A stretch of DNA of 64,000 nt, taken from NCBI RefSeq assembly GCF_000730165.1, contig NZ_CP022110.1, positions 1,991,501-2,055,500 on the forward strand. Direction: 5' to 3'. Positions 40,187 to 49,056 of the stretch are shown one piece after another. The position numbers and the translations under genes were made by a program. The notes below the pieces were generated by a model that did no database searches, was not told the DNA's origin, and worked only from the letters and a program-made list of their open reading frames with translations. Within the stretch, counting starts at the first letter, position 1. Every line of letters begins with the position of its first letter. Source of the DNA: Nitrospirillum viridazoti CBAmc (GTDB taxonomy: Bacteria > Pseudomonadota > Alphaproteobacteria > Azospirillales > Azospirillaceae).

Positions 40187-41389
40187 ATGAAAATCGGCGT
40201 ACTTAAAGAACGTCGACCGGGGGAGTTGCGCGTCGCCGCCTCGCCCGAGACGGTACGGAAATTCGTCGGGCTCGGATTCGACGTCACCATCGAGACGGGC
40301 GCCGGTGTCGGCGCCGCCATCACCGATGACGCGTTCGCCGCCGCCGGCGCCACCATCGCGCCCGACGCCGCCAGCACCCTGGCCGACGCCGACGTGGTGC
40401 TGAAGGTGCAGCGGCCGGAACCGGAAGAGCTGGCGCTGATCAAGCGCGGCGCCAAGCTGGCCGCCATTCTCAGCCCCTACGGCGATGCCGAGCGGGTGAA
40501 GAGCTACGCCGACGCCGGCGTCGACGCCTTCGCCATGGAGTTCATCCCCCGTATCACCCGGGCGCAAAGCATGGACGTGCTGTCCAGCCAGGCCAACCTG
40601 GCCGGATACCGCGCCGTGCTGGACGCGGCGTACGAGTTCGGCCGCGCCTTCCCCATGATGATGACGGCCGCCGGCACCGTGCCGCCGGCCCGCGCCTTCA
40701 TCATGGGCGTGGGCGTGGCGGGCCTGCAGGCCATCGCCACCGCCCGCCGCCTGGGCGCCATCGTCTCGGCCACCGACGTGCGCCCGGCCACCAAGGAACA
40801 GGTGCAGTCGCTGGGCGCCACCTTCGTCGCGGTGGAGGATGAGGAGTTCCAGCAGGCGCAGACCGCCGGCGGCTATGCCAAGGAGATGAGCGCCGAGTAC
40901 CGGGCCAAGCAGGCGGCCCTGGTGGCCGAGACCATCAAGAAGCAGGACATCGTCATCACCACGGCGCTGATCCCCGGCCGCAAGGCCCCGGTGCTGGTGA
41001 CCGACGCCATGCTGCGGACCATGAAGACCGGCGCCGTGGTCGTGGACCTGGCAGTGGAACAGGGCGGCAATGTCGAGGGCAGCGAGCCCGGGAAGATCGT
41101 CGAGAAATATGGCGTGAAGATCGTGGGCCACACCAACGTGCCCAGCCGCATCGCCGTGGACAGCAGCGCGCTCTACGCCAAGAACCTGCTGAACTTCCTC
41201 ACCCCCCTGGTCGACAAGGAATCCAAGGCGCTGAAGATCGACTGGAACGACGACATCATCAAGGGCACGGCCCTGACGCGTGACGGCGCCGTCGTCCACC
41301 CGACCTTCGCCCCGCCGCCCGCCCCGGCGCCCGCGCCTGAACCCGCCCCGGCCGCCGAACCGGCCGCCGCGCCTGAGAAAGCGGAGTAA
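40187..41389 (+). CDS. pntAA: NAD(P) transhydrogenase subunit alpha part 1
   Basis: This is the NAD(H)-binding domain I of proton-translocating transhydrogenase, which makes NADPH from NADH using the proton gradient. The 400 residues begin [20 protein letters not shown] and contain the alanine-dehydrogenase-like fold with the NAD-binding [19 protein letters not shown] near 175-193 and the [16 protein letters not shown] segment. The C-terminus is a Pro/Ala/Glu-rich linker. A GGGGAG site precedes the ATG. It is 5 bp from pntAB and clearly one operon with pntB. Confidence 0.96.
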   Translation: MKIGVLKERRPGELRVAASPETVRKFVGLGFDVTIETGAGVGAAITDDAFAAAGATIAPDAASTLADADVVLKVQRPEPEELALIKRGAKLAAILSPYGDAERVKSYADAGVDAFAMEFIPRITRAQSMDVLSSQANLAGYRAVLDAAYEFGRAFPMMMTAAGTVPPARAFIMGVGVAGLQAIATARRLGAIVSATDVRPATKEQVQSLGATFVAVEDEEFQQAQTAGGYAKEMSAEYRAKQAALVAETIKKQDIVITTALIPGRKAPVLVTDAMLRTMKTGAVVVDLAVEQGGNVEGSEPGKIVEKYGVKIVGHTNVPSRIAVDSSALYAKNLLNFLTPLVDKESKALKIDWNDDIIKGTALTRDGAVVHPTFAPPPAPAPAPEPAPAAEPAAAPEKAE

Positions 41390-41394
41390 GCCCC

Positions 41395-41823
41395 ATGGAC
41401 GCGCAAAACTACGCCAAGAACGCGGCCGACCTCGCCACCAACGCGCAGAAGCTGGCCGAGCAGGCCGCCAACGTGGCCAACCAGGCGACCCAGATTGCCA
41501 CCGACCAGGCCCAGCAGGGCATGCCCTTCATCGTCACCGGCCTGACGGTCTTCGTCCTGGCGGTGTTCGTTGGGTACTACGTGGTCTGGCGGGTGACGCC
41601 GGCCCTGCACAGCCCGCTGATGAGCGTCACCAACGCCGTGTCGTCGGTCATCATCGTCGGCGCGCTGATCGCCACGGGCGCCCACCACTTCGGCTTCTCC
41701 ATGGTGATGGGCTTCCTGGCCGTCATCCTGGCGTCGGTGAACATCTTCGGGGGCTTCATGGTCACCCAGCGCATGCTGGCCATGTACAAGAAAAAGGCCC
41801 CTGCCCAGGGCGCCAAGAAGTAA
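41395..41823 (+). CDS. pntAB: NAD(P) transhydrogenase subunit alpha part 2
   Basis: This 142-residue membrane subunit supplies helices of the proton-conducting domain II. It has an Ala/Asn/Gln-rich amphipathic N-terminus (about 1-40, coiled-coil-like) and then three hydrophobic segments, with [20 protein letters not shown] in the second and third. Separate pntAA and pntAB genes are usual in alphaproteobacteria, whereas enterobacteria have one fused pntA. Confidence 0.94.
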   Translation: MDAQNYAKNAADLATNAQKLAEQAANVANQATQIATDQAQQGMPFIVTGLTVFVLAVFVGYYVVWRVTPALHSPLMSVTNAVSSVIIVGALIATGAHHFGFSMVMGFLAVILASVNIFGGFMVTQRMLAMYKKKAPAQGAKK

Positions 41824-41838
41824 GGGGGCCGGACCATC

Positions 41839-43248
<1,410 letters not shown>

Positions 43249-43274
43249 GCCCTTTAGAGCCCAGAGTGTAAGAC

Positions 43275-43307
43275 AAGGCCCGGCGGAGCGATCCGTCGGG
43301 CCTTTTT
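43275..43307 (+). terminator. Intrinsic terminator after pntB
   Basis: AAGGCCCGGCGGA (43275-43287) and TCCGTCGGGCCTT (43292-43304) form a 13-bp stem with one G-T pair, a GCGA loop and TTTTT. Confidence 0.9.
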
Positions 43308-43329
43308 CTACGAGAAAAAGTATCGATTT

Positions 43330-44262
43330 CTATAGAATTCTCTCTTCCAATACGCCGATAAGTCCGCGCACACGACGATAAATCTCAATATTTCCCCATC
43401 GATCTGATGATTTGACTTTTCCTATTATTTCATCAATAAATTCTTTTCCAGCATCGTAACCTATCACGATTGAATGTATCGCCTGCGATGGAATTTCAAA
43501 TAGGAAGACTCGATTTCCAAATTTGTCAATGCTATCGGACCTCACTGCCTCACTCACCATTCTTAGCAGGCGAACCTCTTCTTCATGTTGCCAATCAATT
43601 TTCTTCCTTAATAATATTGCTAGCGGGAACCCATTAGATTTTATGGCCTCTTCAATTTTCCGATCCAGAGCTTCTTCGATGCTAATTCTTTGGCCACAGA
43701 TACGTAGCATTCCACCTTGATTAGATACGCGAACAGGCTCGTCACTGTATTGAACAGGATGCGAGCGATCCCTAAAGAATAGGTGATCTTGCCAAAAGCG
43801 GACCTGCAAACCTGAATGGCTTCCACCATAATAGGCCCACATTGGCTCTGAAATAAGTTTAGACGAAAGACTAAAAATGGCAAAATTCTCGTTAGCATAA
43901 TTGTTATATAATTCGACAACTCGCTCGGATATCGCCTGATCAAATTCCGATATTTTAGAAAAAGGTTCCGCTCTTAAACGTGGCTCCGACATTGGCCACA
44001 AGCCAGGGAAGCTCTCTTCATCGTAGCGATGGGCTGGGCACGACGCTAGAAATAACGCCTCAATCGTGCTTCGAGGAGCTCCATCCAGACCAACACTAGC
44101 TGCGTCTGCGTACGCCACCGCCCAATCTTCATCAGAATATCCGCTAAATAGAACCTCCGGCAGCGCTTCCCGAAAGTCATTCAGCGATTTCGGTTGCGAG
44201 AATCGAAATAAATTATTGTCTAAGAACCCGGTGTGATTTGTATATTTAGCAAGAAGTCTCAT
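43330..44262 (-). CDS. DUF2971-family protein, AT-rich
   Basis: The 310-residue protein has the DUF2971 pattern: LLAKYTNHTGFLDNNLFRFS at the start, MWAYYGGSHSGLQVRFW near 142-158, PVQYSDEPVRV near 171-181 and KIDWQHEEEVRLLRMVSEAV near 223-242. Its DNA is much richer in A and T than any neighbour, a sign of recent transfer. It starts 16 bp after the S66 peptidase stop with an AAGGAGGGGG ribosome site, so it can ride on that transcript. Function is unknown; the family is often found in accessory and mobile regions. Confidence 0.78.
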   Translation of the reverse strand: MRLLAKYTNHTGFLDNNLFRFSQPKSLNDFREALPEVLFSGYSDEDWAVAYADAASVGLDGAPRSTIEALFLASCPAHRYDEESFPGLWPMSEPRLRAEPFSKISEFDQAISERVVELYNNYANENFAIFSLSSKLISEPMWAYYGGSHSGLQVRFWQDHLFFRDRSHPVQYSDEPVRVSNQGGMLRICGQRISIEEALDRKIEEAIKSNGFPLAILLRKKIDWQHEEEVRLLRMVSEAVRSDSIDKFGNRVFLFEIPSQAIHSIVIGYDAGKEFIDEIIGKVKSSDRWGNIEIYRRVRGLIGVLEERIL

Positions 44263-44278
44263 CCACTCCCCCTCCTTT

Positions 44279-45325
44279 TTACCCCACCACCCCGCTCTCC
44301 AGCACCGTCAGGGTGTGGGCCGTGGCGTCGAGGTGGGCCTCGACGCCCAGGGGCAGGGTCAGGGTCTCGTCGGTGTGGCCCAAGGCCAGTCCCGAGAAGA
44401 CGGGGATGCCCAGGTCGCCCAGCACTAGGTCGAACACCTCGTTCAGGCCATAGGGCGAGGCGTCGGAGGGCTTGTCGCAGCCAGCGCAGGCGCCGACGAC
44501 GATACCGGCGGCGGTCTGCAGCTTGCCGGCGTGCCGCAGGGTCCACAACATGCGGGCGATGGCGTAAGGCGCCTCGTCCACATCCTCGACCATGAGAATG
44601 GCGCCGCGCGTGTCGATCTCCCAGGGCGTGCCCATGGCGGCCATGATCATGGACAGGTTGCCACCCACCAGCCGGCCACCGGCCTGGCCGGGCGCAATGG
44701 TGCGCAGCGGGTAGTTGGGGCGGAGCAGATTGCCCTCCTCCGGATTGGAGAGGAGGCCCAGGGGCTCCGGCGCGCAGACGGCGCGGCGCAGCGCCTCCAG
44801 CGAGAAGGGCGTGAACTTGGCCAGGCCCGGCATGCGGCCGTGGAAGGCGACCAAGCCCGCCTTGCGCGCGATGGCCAGGTGCAGCAGCGTCGGATCGCTG
44901 AAGCCCAGGAAGATCTTGGGGTTGCGACGGATGAGGTCGTAGTCCACCCGGTCCACGATCTCACTGATGCCATAGCCGCCGCGCGCGCAGAAGACACCGC
45001 GAATGGCGGGGTCGGTGATGAAGCCGTGCAGGTCGGACAGCCGCTCCTGGACGGAAGCCTTGAAGGCCCGCGAGCGGTCGAAGAGATGCGGCGACAGCAC
45101 CGGCACCAGGCCCAGGGCTTGGATGACGGCCGCCACCCGGTCGGCGACGGCGGGGTCATAGACGGCAGTGCTGAGGTCCAGCACGCCCACCTTGTCGCCC
45201 GCCCGCAACATCGGGGGCCGCAGCATGGGCGGCTTGATCGAGGCCGGGCCGCCCGCCGCCGCCGGAGTCGAAGACGCGATGACGGCGGCAGTGCCCGCTG
45301 TCGTCAGGAATGAACGCCGATCCAC
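44279..45325 (-). CDS. S66-family LD-carboxypeptidase, Tat-exported
   Basis: S66 enzymes cut between meso-diaminopimelate and D-alanine in peptidoglycan tetrapeptides. The GTG at 45325 has a GGGGGG ribosome site and gives 348 residues starting with a twin-arginine signal (DRRSFLTTAG, about 2-25). Catalytic residues are S143 (GFSDPTLLH), E247 (MVEDVDE) and H317 (GHTDE). The classical Escherichia coli enzyme is cytoplasmic; an exported copy would trim wall peptides in the periplasm. It lies 16 bp upstream of the DUF2971 gene and after the M24 peptidase on the same strand. Confidence 0.88.
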   Translation of the reverse strand: MDRRSFLTTAGTAAVIASSTPAAAGGPASIKPPMLRPPMLRAGDKVGVLDLSTAVYDPAVADRVAAVIQALGLVPVLSPHLFDRSRAFKASVQERLSDLHGFITDPAIRGVFCARGGYGISEIVDRVDYDLIRRNPKIFLGFSDPTLLHLAIARKAGLVAFHGRMPGLAKFTPFSLEALRRAVCAPEPLGLLSNPEEGNLLRPNYPLRTIAPGQAGGRLVGGNLSMIMAAMGTPWEIDTRGAILMVEDVDEAPYAIARMLWTLRHAGKLQTAAGIVVGACAGCDKPSDASPYGLNEVFDLVLGDLGIPVFSGLALGHTDETLTLPLGVEAHLDATAHTLTVLESGVVG

Positions 45326-45408
45326 TGCCGCCCCCCTATACTGCCGCCCCCTGCCTTGAGGGCGGCAGCTTAAAGGATGCCGGCGGCCGCGCAAACCCGC
45401 CGGTTATC

Positions 45409-47454
45409 TCAGATGGGCGCCGTCGCGGTGGCCAGCCAGGCGGCGGCGTCCGCCTCCAGCTGGGGGCCCACCTTTTCCGCCACGCGGGCGTGATAGGCGT
45501 TCAGCCAAGCCTTTTCCGCCTCCGTCAGCAGCGCGGGCTCGATCAGATTGCGGTCGATGGGCGCCAGAGTCAGGGTCTCGAACGCCATCATGGGGTGGTC
45601 GCCGCCGGGAATGTCCGCCGCCGGCCGCACCAGCACCAGGTTCTCGATGCGGATGCCGTACTGGCCCGTGCGGTAATAGCCGGGCTCATTCGACAGGATC
45701 ATGCCCGGCACCATGGCCACCGCGTTGGGGGCCTTGGCGATGCGGGCCGATTCCTCATGCACCGACAGGAAGCTGCCCACGCCATGGCCGGTGCCATGGT
45801 CATAGTCCAGGCCCTGGGCCCACAGGAACTGGCGGGCCAGGATGTCGATCTGCGAGCCGGTGGTGCCCTTGGGGAAGCGCAGGGTGGCCAGCGCGATGTG
45901 CCCCTTCAGCACCAGGGTGAAGTGGCGCTTGGCGTCGGCCGGCGGGGTGCCCACGGCCACCGTGCGGGTGATGTCTGTGGTGCCATCCAGGTACTGCCCA
46001 CCGCTGTCGATCAGGTAGACGCTGTCCTTCTCCAGCACGCGGTTGGTCTCGGGGGCCGCGCGATAATGGACGATGGCGCCATTGGGCCCGGCGCCGGAGA
46101 TGCTGTCGAAGCTGGTGCCCCGGAACATGGGCTGTTCCTTGCGGAACTCGAACAGGCGGTCCGACGCCTCGATCTCCGTCAGGGTCCCGGCCGCCGCCGC
46201 ACCGCTCAGCCAGTGCAGGAAACGGGTGACGGCGACACCGTCGCGGGCATGGGCGGCGCGGGTGCCGGCGATCTCGACCGTGTTCTTGGCGGCCTTGCGG
46301 AAGACGGTGGGGTCGCGTTCCTTCACCACCCGGGCACCGGCCTCGGTCAGGCGGTCGAACACCCAGGACGCCGTCCAGACGGGGTCGACCCGCACCTTGC
46401 CGCCGGTGGCGCCGATGGCCTCCAAGGCACCGCGCAATTCCTCCGGCTTGCGGACGGAGACCTGATTTCCCAGGTGGACCTCCAGCCCCGGCACCAGCTT
46501 GCGGCTGTCGATGAACAGGTCGACGTCGCCGTCGTTGGTCAACAGGGCGTAGGACAGCGGCAGGGGCGTGTTGGGCACGTCGCCGCCGCGGATGTTCAGC
46601 AGCCAGGCGATACCGTCCGGCTGGGTCAGCACGGCCGCCAGTTCCCCATTGCGCTTCAGCTCGGCCGCGATCTCCGCCCGCTTGTCGGCGGAGGACTGGC
46701 CGGCCTGGGCCAGGGCCTGGGCCACCACCGGCCCCAGCGGGGCGGAGGGGCGGTCGTGCCAGATGGCGTCCAGCGGATTGGTGTCGACCGCCACCAGTTC
46801 CGCGCCGGCGCGGCCCAGGGCCGTCTTCATGCGGTCGATCCAGCCCACGGTGTGCAGCCACGGATCATAGCCGATGCGGCCGCCCTTCTTCACGATGCCG
46901 GCGATCCAGTCGCCGTGGAAGGTTTCGGTCAGATGGTGGCGCTCATAGAGGCTGGCGGACACCTGGGCCTCGGCCTGCAGGGTGTAGCGGCCGTCGACGA
47001 AGACGGCGGCGCGGTCGCGCATCACCACGGCGACACCGGCCGAGCCGGTGAAGCCCGTGATCCAGGCCAGGCGCTCCGACCGGGCGGGCACGTACTCGCC
47101 CTGGAATTCATCGGCGCGGGGAATGACGAACCCGTCCAAATCCATGCGCGCCAGTTCGGCGCGCAGCGCCGCCACGCGGGCGGCGATGTCGCCCACCTGC
47201 GGCGGGGGCGGCGCCTCGATCAAGGACTTCAAGGCGGCCAGCTGGGCCGCCAGTTCCTCCGGCAGGTCGCGGCCGAACAGGGCCAGGAAATGGCTCGGGT
47301 CCACATCCTCCGGCGCCGCCCGCACCCCGCGCAGCAACTCCCGCACCCCGGCCACGTCACGGTCGATGCCGGCGGCCTTCAGCAGGCGGGCCAGTTCGGC
47401 ATCGCCCCGGTAGGGTTCAACGGCGGGGTGCGGGGTATGATGGGTGCTATCCAC
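45409..47454 (-). CDS. M24B aminopeptidase P family protein
   Basis: The enzyme removes an N-terminal residue that precedes proline. The 681-residue protein has two N-terminal creatinase-like domains (GFVIPRADEFQGEYVPARSE, then GFTGSAGVAVVMRDRAAVFV) and a C-terminal pita-bread domain. The metal ligands are in YLIDSGGQYLDGTTDITRT, GTGHGVGSFLSVHE, ILSNEPGYY and IRIENLVLV. An extra segment of about 85 residues at the N-terminus makes it longer than the usual 600-residue three-domain form. No signal peptide is evident. A promoter with leader lies upstream at 47613-47641. Confidence 0.9.
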   Translation of the reverse strand: MDSTHHTPHPAVEPYRGDAELARLLKAAGIDRDVAGVRELLRGVRAAPEDVDPSHFLALFGRDLPEELAAQLAALKSLIEAPPPPQVGDIAARVAALRAELARMDLDGFVIPRADEFQGEYVPARSERLAWITGFTGSAGVAVVMRDRAAVFVDGRYTLQAEAQVSASLYERHHLTETFHGDWIAGIVKKGGRIGYDPWLHTVGWIDRMKTALGRAGAELVAVDTNPLDAIWHDRPSAPLGPVVAQALAQAGQSSADKRAEIAAELKRNGELAAVLTQPDGIAWLLNIRGGDVPNTPLPLSYALLTNDGDVDLFIDSRKLVPGLEVHLGNQVSVRKPEELRGALEAIGATGGKVRVDPVWTASWVFDRLTEAGARVVKERDPTVFRKAAKNTVEIAGTRAAHARDGVAVTRFLHWLSGAAAAGTLTEIEASDRLFEFRKEQPMFRGTSFDSISGAGPNGAIVHYRAAPETNRVLEKDSVYLIDSGGQYLDGTTDITRTVAVGTPPADAKRHFTLVLKGHIALATLRFPKGTTGSQIDILARQFLWAQGLDYDHGTGHGVGSFLSVHEESARIAKAPNAVAMVPGMILSNEPGYYRTGQYGIRIENLVLVRPAADIPGGDHPMMAFETLTLAPIDRNLIEPALLTEAEKAWLNAYHARVAEKVGPQLEADAAAWLATATAPI

Positions 47455-47612
47455 GGATAAGACGCCTCTCTCAAGGCCGCGAGGATCGGCGGCCGATTGA
47501 TTTGGGGGACGAAGCTAGGACGCGGCACGCACGCGCGCAAGGACATGCGCCTGTTGGCATCCCGGACGTCGCGGGCCTTGCCCCGTGACCACCCTAAAGC
47601 CCCCTTGCCGCC

Positions 47613-47641
47613 AGTGTAGGCGAGGCTTTTGACAGCATCAA
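47613..47641 (-). promoter_or_regulatory. Candidate promoter of the M24 peptidase gene
   Basis: On the minus strand TTGATG (47641-47636), a 17-bp spacer and TACACT (47618-47613) resemble sigma70 boxes. The leader to the start codon would be about 150 nt. Confidence 0.6.
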
Positions 47642-47887
47642 ATTTTTTGGTGGGAAGCCCTCATGCGAGGGGGGGGGAAGCGTCGCGGCGGGGACCAACG
47701 CGGGGAGAAGACCCCCGCCGCGACTTACCGGCGCCGGTCGCCCGATGCCGTATCCGTTGGGCCGTACGTCCGTGCGGGACGGTGGTGCCCAAGGCCTTCG
47801 TGATACGCTTGGCAGCCCGCCCCTGTCTGCCGCGTTTACACACGCGTTACATGAATTTACAGGCGTGAAAACGCGCCCGGAAAAGAC
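47642..47887. other. Gene-free hairpin-rich interval
   Basis: This interval between the prmA terminator and the M24 promoter holds a perfect 12-bp inverted repeat, GTCGCGGCGGGG (47682-47693) with CCCCGCCGCGAC (47713-47724). It also has a run of nine G residues (47669-47677), a CCCTC/GAGGG hairpin next to it, and a TTGGGC/GCCCAA pair around 47757-47805. A small basic 60-residue frame on the minus strand is not convincing. A structured RNA is possible, but nothing is identified. Confidence 0.4.
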
Positions 47888-47917
47888 GAACGCCGGCCCT
47901 GGGCGGGACCGGCGTTC
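47880..47917 (-). terminator. Intrinsic terminator after prmA
   Basis: On the minus strand GAACGCCGG (47917-47909) and CCGGCGTTC (47896-47888) form a 9-bp stem, followed by GTCTTTTCC. Confidence 0.8.
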
Positions 47918-47963
47918 AACATCATGGAAATTTTGGATTCTAGAAGTTTTGGATTTGGGGGCC

Positions 47964-48833
47964 TCAGCCCTTCATCACCAGCGTGTTCCACTCGCCGATC
48001 TGGTAGCGGCGCACCAGCTTCAGACCCTGGCGGCGGTGGGCGGCGATGACCAGCTTCTCCTGCCGGGCCAACAGGCCGGACAGCACGGCGACACCGCCCG
48101 GGCGCAGGTTGCGGCGCAGCTGCGGCGCCATGCGGGCCAGGGGGCGGGCCAGGATGTTGGCGACGATCAGGTCATAGGGGCCCTTCTGCCGCACGATGGG
48201 GGTGCGGTAGCCGTCGCCGCCGCGGCAGGTCACCAGCTTGTCCACCTTGTTCAGGCGGGCGTTCTCGGCGGCGATCATGATGGACAGGGCGTCGATGTCC
48301 ACCGCCGCCACCGGGGCGTGCCACAGCTTGGCGATGGCGAAGGCCAGGATGCCGGAGCCGCAGCCCATGTCCAGCGCCCGGGTGACGGGCATGGACTTGT
48401 TGAGGTCGCTCAGCGCGCGCAGGCAGCCCTGGGTGGTGGCGTGCTCACCGGAGCCGAAGGCCATGGCGGCTTCGATCAGCAAGCCGATGGCACCGGCGGG
48501 CACCGGCTTCTTGTGGTGGCTTCCGTGGACGAAGAAGCGGCCGGCGCGGATGGGCGGGAAGCTGAGGTAGGTCTGGGTCACCCAGTCGATGGGGGCCAGC
48601 GGCTCCACCTCGATCTGGGGCTGCGGCACGCCCAGGGCCATGGCCAGGACGGTGACACGGGCCACCAGGCGGGACTGGTCGGGCTCGCCATGGCTGGTGC
48701 CCTCGATCAGCCAGTTGCCGCCCTCTTCCAACTCGAAGGTGGACACGGCGTCGACATGGCTCTCCAGCACCTGGGCGAAGTTCTGCACTACATCCTCATG
48801 CACCGTCAGTGCGACCCGCCACATGCCCGACAT
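47964..48833 (-). CDS. prmA: Ribosomal protein L11 methyltransferase
   Basis: PrmA trimethylates several amino groups of ribosomal protein L11. The 289-residue product (ATG at 48833 with GGGAG; GTG codons just before are possible) has an N-terminal substrate-recognition region and a class I methyltransferase domain. Motif I is ALDMGCGSGILAFAIAK near 154-170, and the catalytic-type motif DLIVANILARPLARMAP follows. AFGSGEHATTQGCLRAL near 125-141 is a PrmA hallmark. It lies between the pepF and M24 peptidase genes on the same strand, each side with its own terminator. Confidence 0.94.
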   Translation of the reverse strand: MSGMWRVALTVHEDVVQNFAQVLESHVDAVSTFELEEGGNWLIEGTSHGEPDQSRLVARVTVLAMALGVPQPQIEVEPLAPIDWVTQTYLSFPPIRAGRFFVHGSHHKKPVPAGAIGLLIEAAMAFGSGEHATTQGCLRALSDLNKSMPVTRALDMGCGSGILAFAIAKLWHAPVAAVDIDALSIMIAAENARLNKVDKLVTCRGGDGYRTPIVRQKGPYDLIVANILARPLARMAPQLRRNLRPGGVAVLSGLLARQEKLVIAAHRRQGLKLVRRYQIGEWNTLVMKG

Positions 48834-48865
48834 CACCACACTCCCGCAAAATCATGAAAGCCCAT

Positions 48866-48901
48866 GGCAAAAGGTTCCGGCGGGCTGCCCCGCCGGAACC
48901 T
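48866..48901 (-). terminator. Intrinsic terminator after pepF
   Basis: AGGTTCCGGCGGG (48872-48884) and CCCGCCGGAACCT (48889-48901) form a perfect 13-bp stem with a CTGC loop. On the minus strand TTTTGCC follows. It lies about 155 bases past the pepF stop and just before prmA. Confidence 0.82.
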
Positions 48902-48943
48902 GCTGTTTCTCTATAGACGGTGCTGATTCGCCTGTGAAGCCTC

Positions 48944-48977
48944 ATACATATCCCGGCCGAACAGCCGGGATATGTAT
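48944..48977. repeat. Perfect 14-bp inverted repeat downstream of pepF
   Basis: ATACATATCCCGGC (48944-48957) and GCCGGGATATGTAT (48964-48977) are perfect complements with a 6-base loop and no T-tract. It lies in the pepF 3' untranslated region, between a smaller GCCTTCC/GGAAGGC hairpin and the terminator. It could stabilise the transcript or be a protein-binding palindrome. Confidence 0.7.
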
Positions 48978-49056
48978 CGGACGTGACTGCGTCCGCGGCC
49001 CGGTGGGCCGTGAGCCTGCGTGGCGTGTGAACGCAGCCTTCCGCCAGGAAGGCGCC

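Noticed and set aside
45310-47460. A 716-codon frame opposite the M24 peptidase
   Set aside because: Shadow of the real gene; low-complexity His/Gly/Gln/Arg composition.
47661-47843. A 60-codon Arg-rich minus-strand frame in the hairpin-rich gap
   Set aside because: No ribosome site; composition reflects the GC-rich inverted repeats.
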